Assembly: GCA_015350385.1 (NCBI GenBank)
Contig: WNKI01000003.1
Coordinates: 374,644 to 438,643 of the forward strand
Direction of reading: 5' to 3'
From: Aculops lycopersici
Lineage: Eukaryota > Arthropoda > Arachnida > Trombidiformes > Eriophyidae
DNA length: 64,000 nt
Shown: positions 53,170 to 61,399 of the stretch, piece by piece
How the letters are laid out: each line of letters starts with the position of its first letter
Numbering within the stretch: position 1 is the stretch's first letter
The notes under the pieces: model-generated
Database searches by the model: none
Told to the model about the DNA's origin: nothing
The model's input: the letters and a program-made list of their open reading frames with translations, nothing else
Translations under genes and position numbers: made by a program

Positions 53170-54108
53170 CTACTGCTTCCTCACCGGTATACCAGTCGTT
53201 CTTGGACCCGGAATACGCGACGAGGCTGGTAGGTGGCTAACGGCTTCGTTCTCGTCGATCTCCTGCAATGAAACTGGGTTGAAATCTTGTGTAACATTGT
53301 GTCTACTATTATTTGTTAAAAGCTCCAGGTTACTCATGGTTTGTCTGGAGACTCCATTGGTTGGCTTCGCCATTGGGGGTGGATGTTTAGGTGTCGTAAG
53401 ATCCAGTAGGAGATTCTGCTTAGTAGTGGACTTGGGTGGTTGCTGTTTTTGAGCACTCGCTTGAGTTTCAGGTGTATCCGCGAGTGCTGAGGCATAGAGA
53501 TCATAGGTGTCGTTCAATTGTATCAATTGGTCCTTGGTTTGGTTCAAAAGCTTTTTGGTACTCTGGCGCGTTTGGCGAGTGAATGTATTATTGAATTTAG
53601 ATGCAGTATATGGTGTTACGAATGCTTTGGTGTGGTCCATATTTGGTATGGGCGACACTCTGGGTGTAACAGGGGGCGAGCTTGCGATGATTTTGGCATC
53701 GCCCGAGTTATTTGCTAGTGGTGGTGATTCTAACTTGGCCTCAGCAGTTACTGGTTGAGAAGTCTTTGGTGCAGGCGGTCTGGGTGGCGCAGCCTTTGGT
53801 TGTAGCTGTTGAGACAATGGCTGTTGTTGCTGAGAGTGCCCATTTGAATCGGTTGATATGGTCTTGGGCTGCTCAGATTGTGGCTTTGAGTCATGCTGCT
53901 GTTGCTGTGAAGCTAACATCTTTGGTTCCGATTCCACAATCTTCGGCCGAGGTGGTACCGGCATCCGAGCTGCTTTCTCCTGACACAACTTGCAATTTGC
54001 ACTAAACTTTGAGGTGAGCCAATGGTCCGGATGCTGGACATAGTCATACGTGGGGTCCCAAACATCCACAGTCTTTAGCCACTCGGCAACATTGAATTTT
54101 TCCATCAT
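53170..54108 (-). CDS. unknown protein with CxxC and C-terminal SxIP-like motifs (312 aa)
   Basis: ATG 54108 to TAG 53170-53172, single exon. The N-terminal 45 residues look ordered (KFNVAEWLKTVDVWDPTYDY, HPDHWLTSKF) and include NCKLCQ (C39, C42). The centre is Gln/Pro/Ser-rich and disordered, with runs of Q and PPRPPAPKT. Near 170-205 is a basic block (FTRQTRQSTKKLLNQTKDQL). The last 17 residues contain SRIPGP and TGIPV, two S/T-x-I-P units with nearby Arg/Lys, the core of motifs that bind EB proteins at microtubule plus ends. A microtubule link is an inference from this motif only. Minus-strand AATAAA lies at 53100-53105, inside the 3' region of the TyrRS gene. Confidence 0.65.
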   Translation of the reverse strand: MMEKFNVAEWLKTVDVWDPTYDYVQHPDHWLTSKFSANCKLCQEKAARMPVPPRPKIVESEPKMLASQQQQHDSKPQSEQPKTISTDSNGHSQQQQPLSQQLQPKAAPPRPPAPKTSQPVTAEAKLESPPLANNSGDAKIIASSPPVTPRVSPIPNMDHTKAFVTPYTASKFNNTFTRQTRQSTKKLLNQTKDQLIQLNDTYDLYASALADTPETQASAQKQQPPKSTTKQNLLLDLTTPKHPPPMAKPTNGVSRQTMSNLELLTNNSRHNVTQDFNPVSLQEIDENEAVSHLPASSRIPGPRTTGIPVRKQ

Positions 54109-55685
54109 TTGTAATGATATCTGTTACAAGGTTATTTATTATAACGATACTGACTCGCTAGGAGTTCCTATATGAGACAAGTAGTGTAATATCTAAGGTG
54201 TTTCAACGGTAGCAATAAGAGGCAGGTCAATTGTTGTGGGTTTTGTCATTGATTGGTTTCTAGTGGTCAAATACACAGAGGCCTTTGTGATCGAAAATGC
54301 GCGCCTGAATGAGGCAATAGACTATTTATACAGTTGCTTCAACCTTGCAATGGTTTTCCCGTTTGCCTACGTTCGCTTGTTTTGTCGTGTTGACTGGTAG
54401 AATGCAGGACCAACCAGAAGTTGCAGGATGAATCCAAAATTCATGCTGCATTAGAATAGCGTAAAAATCCCCGTGTTTTTGGAATGGGACCAAGGAAGAG
54501 GGAGAAAACTTCATCCGCGAGTCGCGAATTCGCAACAACTCTTGGCCGGTTCAAGCCAGATGCGTTCGCTGTCGATTTCGCCACAACTGCAACGCACACG
54601 CAGCTTGTGACGATCCTCTGCGTGCTCTCGCTCCTCCCTCCAGCGAAATTTAGTTTTTTCATTCGCCGCTTTTCACGTTTGCGCGTCGTCTCTCATTTTC
54701 ATCCAGTCCTTTAGGAGCGATGGCGAAGTGATGGTATAACCATTGGAAAGCCGGCCCGGCTACATGCATTTTGGATGTGTGTGCTACCGGACTGACTCAT
54801 GGCAAGTTTGCACCGAGGCGCCCAAGATTCGCTCGCACAACACAACCGCCGGGCGCTTTTGTACATCTCGGTGGCTCTTGTGTGCGCCGTGACGATTTGA
54901 CCCCAAGTCAATCCAAGGCGTTGGATACTGGTCCAGTTTGCTACAAAAACACCAGACTTACAGAGGCGCACATTTGTGCGCATTTGTTCCCGCCTCAGTT
55001 GCAGTAGCAACAGCAGTGGCAGTCGATGGACGCGATAGCGTCGGCGGCACCGACGATGCGCTTGTGTGCAATTAATGCATCTGTGTGCCCGATGCGTTCG
55101 GCGGCGCCGCCTGCCGACAATGCCAAAGTTGCAGCAGCTTCACACGTCAATGCAAGCGGCGGCACCGATTCGGATTCACATTCTACGGCAGCAGCAGCAG
55201 CAGCAGGAGGAGTAGTGGCGGTGCCATTGGTGCGGCTTTGGCCCGACGAGCGGCAATGTCGGCGGCGGCAGCAGCAGAAACGACGACGGCGACCCCTGGA
55301 CTCGTAGGGACAGGCACACAGACACACGCATACAAAAACACACACAAATTCGTTCGATGCAGTGGAGTTGCGGCCCAAGCAAGCAGTACTACTGCTTGCT
55401 GCTGGTCGCGTTGACGAAAAATCCTCGCCGCCACCGACGACGAAAGCGTCAATCTTCTATAACTTCTTCTCTCTCTTCATTATATTTTGCTCTCTCGTGT
55501 TTCCCTAACTTCGATCGAATAGGATTAAAACAACTTTCGCTGGTAGATAATTATTATTACAATTATATACCACTATTACTATCAAAATCAACTACTACTA
55601 CTACTACTATAACTACTATTAGCATTATTACCAATTACTACTGAAATCAATTTATTATTACGAACCCAAATATACATATACCATC
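54109..55685. other. divergent intergenic region / eIF4G promoter and 5' UTR
   Basis: GC-rich 54.7-55.4 kb with open frames in several phases on both strands, which reflects base composition and CAG/GGC repeats rather than genes. A 23-bp palindrome is at 55378-55400, and a TAC-type run lies at 55591-55609 close to the eIF4G start. Confidence 0.45.
55378..55400. repeat. 23-bp near-continuous palindrome
   Basis: Arms agcaagcagta and tactgcttgct flank a single central C in the eIF4G upstream region. Confidence 0.9.
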
Positions 55686-58600
55686 ATGGCATCAAATCAA
55701 GTTCAACCACAACCAACTCAAGCACAAGTTGGTGTTGCGCCGAATGCCAACAATAACAACTCTAATATAAATAATAACAATAATAATATTAACAACACTG
55801 GAAACAACATCAACAATAGTGTTCAACAACAACAGCAACATAACGGAGCTGGAAGCGGCGGTGGACACCAGCAACAACAATCACATTTGCATCATCTACA
55901 ACAACAGCAACCACCACAGCAAACACATCAACCGCATCACTCTCACCATCATCCTCAACAGCAGCAGCAGCATGGCCAACATCCACGCCAACATGGCCAC
56001 AACCATTCAAATAACCATCATCATAATCATGCCCAACAACAGCAACATCAGCATCACCATCATCATCAGCATCAGATTCATAATTCACATCACTCCCACC
56101 ATAATCAAATGCAGCAACAGACGCAGCATCATAACCATCATAGGCAACAGCAACAGCATCATGGTCATCACAATCATCAGCAAAGGCCGCAGCAGCCACA
56201 GCAACAACAACATCAGCAACAGCAACATCAGCAGCAACAACAACAGCTGGCCCACCAGCCGCATCAAACCCAGTTGCCACCACAAATGGTGCACCAACAC
56301 CCTCAACAACAGCCGCCTAACCCGGCTCTTGTACCCCATGGACATGGTATATCACCTATAGATGTTATGGATTCGCAACAGCAAGGACAAGCGCATGAAC
56401 CACAAGTGCCCGCGGGCCAACAAGCTACACAATTACCTGGAGCGCCCCCGATTATCCATGCCCAGCCTCAACATCAGCAGCACCCGCAACAACACCAACA
56501 TCCTCATCCTCATCCTCAACAGCAACAGAGGATGCAGCCACCTAATCCTCACAACCCCATGGTCAAGCATCACGCAACCAATGCGCAACAACAACCTACG
56601 GCCGGTAATCCTTTGCATCAACAGGCTCACCACTTACATAATCATCACCAACATCATCAACAGATGGCTCAACATCCGCAATCAATGCAAATGTCGCCCG
56701 CACAAGGCCAACCACACCAATGGCCAGGTGGACCACCACATCACCCCTCGCAAGGTCAGCAATCTCAACATCTTCATCAACATCCGCATCATCCACCACA
56801 AGTTATGCAACAACATCACCCTCAGCCACAACCTCAAGGTCCTGGTCCCCAACAACAGCAGCCGCCTCAGCATCCTCAAATGCCACCCCAACCTGGCCAG
56901 CAACAGGCACCTCACCCCCACATGCTGCCCACACAACCCATTATGATCCAACACTATCCAAATATCATGTACCCCCAAATGGGTCATCCGAATCATTTTG
57001 TTGCACCAGGACTACCACAATATGAGCCTCCAACTCCAGCTAGTCATCCTGGGGACACAGTGAACCTAAACTCCCATGTGCAAACTCCCACAAGCATCAA
57101 CAATCACCACCCAGCCAATATGCAACCATCCTCTCAGATGCAAGCTGGTGTTAATCCGGCTACCAGTGGTGCAAACAATGTTCACCCCGTTAACAATGGC
57201 CCCATGGTAGACGCCACCCACCTGCACGGCCGGCATCCACCTCCGCCCCCTCATATGGCTCAACCATATTTCCCTAGTCCATATATGCAGCCTGGTCCTC
57301 ATAACATGATGTTGGATCCATATGGTCAAATGAACCTAGCCCCTTACCCCGGTGCTCCACCAGCCCACAACTTTGGTATGATGCCAGGACCCATAAGAGT
57401 CACGGGTGATATGGCACCACGCGCTCCTTTCGACCCTCAAAATCCAACAGCGACCCTACCTGCACCAAAGCCACCAATAGCATTAGTACCTGGAGTCAAG
57501 ATGGGTGCACCATTACCAGTGCCGTTGCCAGTAACGGCAATGCCCACGCCCACGCCCCCGAGGCCAAGCCAACCTAGAAAAAGCCGGGCTATCCCCATCA
57601 TCAATCCAGATACTGGCCATGCACTGACTTTGGATGAGCTTAAGGGAACGCCAGCTACGACTGCAAAGAATCGAGCTTCTCTAGAAGACTCTGCTGAGTC
57701 CAGAATCTCATCAACCCAGGAAACCCCTCTTTCAGATAAGCAGTCATCATTATCAGCTAATGGTAGTGAAGCCAGTGTAGTGAGAACGCCAGATGACCCA
57801 ATATCAAGTGAAAAATTGTCGACCACTGACTCAAAATCTGTAAATGGAAGTATCACATCAAACTCAACAGTTGATGTAAGCAAGGTTTCGCCTGTCAGCG
57901 AAAAGAGCCAATCAACTGCATCAACTGCGAGGGTAGAAAACGCATCACCGGAGCATGATATCATGAAACAAGATGAGATAGATGCCGGTACATACAACCC
58001 ACAAGGTGATGATAAAGTTGCAGAACTCAATGAAAAGTTGGCCTCAGCTAAAATCTCCGATGAGTCACCTGAGCAAGAGCCAGAAAAATTGTTAAACGAG
58101 CCTCAAGAAAGTTCAGAAGATCTAACCGAGGACACCCCTAAGATCCCGAAGAAACCCGAACTACCCAACCTTCCCTATCAAGCTGGGCAGTTTAGTCCAT
58201 TAAATAGGAATGGTATTAGGAAATATACAATTGAATTTTGTCGAGCTGTCGAAAAGGAGTTGAAGCTGGATATCAACAATGGTACTAATATGAATTCGAA
58301 TCATCGTGTCGATTTTTCACCTTATTTTAGGAATGACGTGCCTGCACATCACGTACTACCCAACAGACGTCCAAGCCAACAAGTGCCTCAAAAACCCAGA
58401 AAAATCATCCCTGCTACCTCGTTGCAACAGGATGTTGACCTGAAAACAGTGGAGAATCCATGGAAACCCGAGCTCGAGGCAGAAAAGTCTCAAGACAGTA
58501 CAGAAATGGACACGAAACGTCTGCTGAAGGTGTTTAGGGGTCACTTGAACAAGTTGACACCTCAAAAGTATGACAGCTTGATCGAAAAAATTGCCGATCT

Positions 58601-59414
58601 AGATCTCGCGGGCTCGGAAAGACTGAACAGCGTCATTGATCTTGTGTTCGACAAGGCTGTGGATGAGCCGGGATTCTGCGAACTATATGCAAAGATGTGC
58701 AAAGTCATCGCTGTAAAAGATCAGGATTTCTGCTTCCACCTGGTGAAGAAATGCCAAGAAGAGTTTGAAACTTCTGATTTGTATGATGGCTTGAATGTTG
58801 ACGATAGAAAGGCCGAGATTGAAACTGAAGCTGACTCCGCCAAGAGGAAGATAATGTACGAAGAACTATATGAGGATATGCGCCAACGAAGAAAGAAGTA
58901 TCTTGGAACCATCAAACTTATCGGTGAAATGTATAAGTTTGGTCTGCTGCTACCAAAGATTATCGGCCTCTGCATGCAACACTTGATTGGTGGAGCTAGC
59001 AATGAAAATATTGAATGCCTATGCAGTCTTATTGCAACCGTAGGTTCTAAGATGGCCAATGAGCCTGATGAGAACATAAAACTATCTCTGAAGCATACTC
59101 TAACTGTGTTGAGTGACCTAGCTAACCCGAAGAAGTCTGATTTAGACATATTAGAGAGTCGTATCAAGTTCAAGATAATGGATACGATAGATTTGAGTAG
59201 GAGGAATTGGCGACCACGAATGGTTGAGAATAATCCAAAAAAGATCGAGGAACTTCGCGAGGAGACAGAACGTGCAGCTAAGGAGGAGGCCAAACAGGCT
59301 CATCATTACAACCATTCAAACTCATCGAAGAATTCTAACAAGTTCAATTCTGGAAAGGCCGATCACCGCCGAGACGTCAATAGTGTTTTGAACCAACAAC
59401 GTACTAAATGGTGA
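55686..59414 (+). CDS. eIF4G-type translation initiation factor, short form (1,242 aa)
   Basis: Single exon from ATG 55686 to TGA 59412-59414. Residues about 20-450 are Gln/His/Asn/Pro-rich with long HQ tracts. A Pro-rich part runs to about 650, then a Ser/Thr/Glu-rich linker. At the eIF4E-binding position there is RKYTIEFCRAV (Y847), where a canonical YxxxxL-phi would need Leu at the Cys. A conserved block RPSQQVPQKPRKIIP and VENPWKPE precedes the MIF4G domain (about 941-1180), with LNKLTPQKYDSLIEKI, VIDLVFDKAVDEPGFCELYAKMC, YLGTIKLIGEMYKFG, ECLCSLIATVG and DTIDLSRRNWRPR. MIF4G binds eIF4A and RNA. The protein ends 75 residues later (VLNQQRTKW), so the MA3 and W2 domains of metazoan eIF4G are absent. 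AATAAA is at 59998-60003. eIF4G identity is firm; which isoform is not. Confidence 0.9.
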   Translation: MASNQVQPQPTQAQVGVAPNANNNNSNINNNNNNINNTGNNINNSVQQQQQHNGAGSGGGHQQQQSHLHHLQQQQPPQQTHQPHHSHHHPQQQQQHGQHPRQHGHNHSNNHHHNHAQQQQHQHHHHHQHQIHNSHHSHHNQMQQQTQHHNHHRQQQQHHGHHNHQQRPQQPQQQQHQQQQHQQQQQQLAHQPHQTQLPPQMVHQHPQQQPPNPALVPHGHGISPIDVMDSQQQGQAHEPQVPAGQQATQLPGAPPIIHAQPQHQQHPQQHQHPHPHPQQQQRMQPPNPHNPMVKHHATNAQQQPTAGNPLHQQAHHLHNHHQHHQQMAQHPQSMQMSPAQGQPHQWPGGPPHHPSQGQQSQHLHQHPHHPPQVMQQHHPQPQPQGPGPQQQQPPQHPQMPPQPGQQQAPHPHMLPTQPIMIQHYPNIMYPQMGHPNHFVAPGLPQYEPPTPASHPGDTVNLNSHVQTPTSINNHHPANMQPSSQMQAGVNPATSGANNVHPVNNGPMVDATHLHGRHPPPPPHMAQPYFPSPYMQPGPHNMMLDPYGQMNLAPYPGAPPAHNFGMMPGPIRVTGDMAPRAPFDPQNPTATLPAPKPPIALVPGVKMGAPLPVPLPVTAMPTPTPPRPSQPRKSRAIPIINPDTGHALTLDELKGTPATTAKNRASLEDSAESRISSTQETPLSDKQSSLSANGSEASVVRTPDDPISSEKLSTTDSKSVNGSITSNSTVDVSKVSPVSEKSQSTASTARVENASPEHDIMKQDEIDAGTYNPQGDDKVAELNEKLASAKISDESPEQEPEKLLNEPQESSEDLTEDTPKIPKKPELPNLPYQAGQFSPLNRNGIRKYTIEFCRAVEKELKLDINNGTNMNSNHRVDFSPYFRNDVPAHHVLPNRRPSQQVPQKPRKIIPATSLQQDVDLKTVENPWKPELEAEKSQDSTEMDTKRLLKVFRGHLNKLTPQKYDSLIEKIADLDLAGSERLNSVIDLVFDKAVDEPGFCELYAKMCKVIAVKDQDFCFHLVKKCQEEFETSDLYDGLNVDDRKAEIETEADSAKRKIMYEELYEDMRQRRKKYLGTIKLIGEMYKFGLLLPKIIGLCMQHLIGGASNENIECLCSLIATVGSKMANEPDENIKLSLKHTLTVLSDLANPKKSDLDILESRIKFKIMDTIDLSRRNWRPRMVENNPKKIEELREETERAAKEEAKQAHHYNHSNSSKNSNKFNSGKADHRRDVNSVLNQQRTKW

Positions 59415-60511
59415 TCCGAGTTGATTCCATTTTAAAGATAGAAACTAGGGGTATCTTGTCTACATTCAACAAAAAAATTTTACTTGTCTCCAAGTCTCGA
59501 GAGTTTCCATAGACATTTCATTTCTAATCCATGGTTTGGTGGATATTCTGGTTAAATTCAAACCCATGACTGAATATTGAAGAGAAAGTCCGGCGTTTCA
59601 CTTGTAATTTGCATATAATCAGGCCCGCGCCCCGCTTGAACCCTTTATTTCGTGTGAAATGCTGTTGAATAACAAGTTCGTTTGTTATTTAAAGGCAGTC
59701 CAGGATTAGATGTTGCAGTGTCATCTTGAAGTTTGAATTCCGCAACATCATTGAGACTTATTTTCGCATTTGAGACAGAGTGAGTCTATCAAGCATGTAC
59801 AGACTAACTCCATAATCTTAGAGGATCCTCAGGTGGTTTCAGAGATGATGTGCAAACACAGTGATGAGACGCTCAACTATTACGAAACTCTAGGTTTAAA
59901 GTATGAAATAACAAATTAATTCAAAACATCTATATGTTACCTATGAGGCCAACATTTGTTAAATATTTGAACACTGAGACGTACTCATATAAATCTGAAT
60001 AAAATTGTGATAGTCAAATTGCGGTATGGTTCAGTGATTTTCTTACATCATTTAACCTTCATCTATGGGTATTGAGTTAGTTTTATCTCAATTGAATGCG
60101 GATTCTGCCGGGTATTGAGTTCCTAGTTCATTGTTTGGGAATTAGTCTCGTTTCGTTGGTTAGAACAAGAAGTCGCGCTTGAAATCTTTGGCCAGCACAT
60201 TAGCCATTCGGTAGAGGGTGAATTGAAAATGCTACAATCAACCAAAAATAGATCTGGGAAATCTCTTGCAATCGCGCCCAATCCCACGATAAGATTGATC
60301 TCTGGCCTGAGGAATGTACAAATCATAGTTCAAATCGTGTTGTCGGTAGAGGCCGCTAGGCGCTTATCACTGGGCGCGGCGATAGCGGTAGTTGAGGGCT
60401 CATTTACAAAGCGACCCTAGATGCCCGATGCTGACGTAAATAAACTTTTTTCTTCTGAATAAATACTGATTTGATGCAGCACTCGAGGCGTTTGTTATTT
60501 TTGATTCAATC
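59415..60511. other. eIF4G 3' UTR and intergenic region
   Basis: No MA3- or W2-like coding sequence is found here in any frame. AATAAA is at 59998-60003. A GCCGCTAGGCGC word is at 60352-60363, before the next gene. Confidence 0.5.
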
Positions 60512-61399
60512 ATGGTTTTTGTTCTTCGAAAAAGAGAGCTGGAGACCGGCAATAATTTCAACCATCAGCTGAACACAATTGAAGAGGATGCCGAGGCAGC
60601 CACAGCGAAACATTTGGCTTTCAAATCGGGATTTCTGAGTATAAAGGATCGGATGCAGAGTTTGAAGGAGCAAGCGAGTCATAGGAACGAAAAAGGTGGT
60701 AGATCAAGTCTATCAAATCGTCGTCATTTAGATAATGGATTAGGGGGACGACCTCAGTATGCTACATTACATGAAATGTTTGCGTCCAAAGGTGGAACGA
60801 AATGTAGTAATAACGATCTGCGAAGGCATGAAAAGTATTGCTCATGTGACGAGTGTCTTAAGAATCGGAGACCCAAGATTCCTGTTATGAAACTGAGCAA
60901 AGAGGATTGGAACGTCAAGATTTGGGAGGATAGATTGAGATGGCGTCAGGGTGGAAGAGCGGAGAACGGACAGCATGAGATTGAGATGAACAGAGTTGAG
61001 AAGCCCAAGCAACAAGTTGAAGTTTTTCAGGGTAGAATTGAAGAGGTGGCGCAGAAGTTGGATAAAGTGCGCGAGGGTTTGCCACAAGACGAAAAATTGT
61101 TCCAGTTAACGACGAATAGGTTGCACGAAACGAGGAGCTCGCAATCTTGGACAAGTTTGCTCAAGGAGGAGTTATCAAAGGGAACTCATGATCCTAAGAC
61201 ACTCAAGTCCAAGTTTGAGATCAAGTCAAACAAATCGCCACTCGGTCGGCCGATAGGTAAGATTTTCCAGGATTCAATGGACGAGGACGGAGACGAAGAA
61301 AGTAGGGCAAAAGAAATAGATTTGAAACAGCTGAAGGTGACCAAACAGTCGAACAAACAATTGGCCGAAATGCCGATAGCGGATACTATTGTTGAGTGA
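60512..61399 (+). CDS. unknown charged protein with a Cys cluster (295 aa)
   Basis: ATG 60512 to TGA 61397-61399, single exon, AATAAA at 61624-61629. The sequence is highly charged and mostly helical or disordered. Residues about 98-120 hold C-x(n)-H-x3-C-x-C-x2-C (KCSNNDLRRHEKYCSCDEC), which could bind zinc. It is followed by KLSKEDWNVKIWEDRLRWRQ and a possible coiled coil (about 165-195, EVFQGRIEEVAQKLDKVREG). The tail is acidic (DEDGDEESRAKEIDLK). No TM or signal peptide. I do not recognise a family. Confidence 0.6.
   Translation: MVFVLRKRELETGNNFNHQLNTIEEDAEAATAKHLAFKSGFLSIKDRMQSLKEQASHRNEKGGRSSLSNRRHLDNGLGGRPQYATLHEMFASKGGTKCSNNDLRRHEKYCSCDECLKNRRPKIPVMKLSKEDWNVKIWEDRLRWRQGGRAENGQHEIEMNRVEKPKQQVEVFQGRIEEVAQKLDKVREGLPQDEKLFQLTTNRLHETRSSQSWTSLLKEELSKGTHDPKTLKSKFEIKSNKSPLGRPIGKIFQDSMDEDGDEESRAKEIDLKQLKVTKQSNKQLAEMPIADTIVE

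Noticed and set aside
54711..55452. Multiple GC-rich frames upstream of eIF4G
   Set aside because: Present in nearly all phases at once and made of CAG/GGC repeats; no domain or signal supports coding.
55810..56361. Overlapping 157- and 180-codon frames on both strands
   Set aside because: Frame shadows of the CAA/CAT (Gln/His) tracts of eIF4G.
58721..59293. 190-codon minus-strand frame
   Set aside because: Antisense to the MIF4G domain, whose conserved sequence explains the composition.
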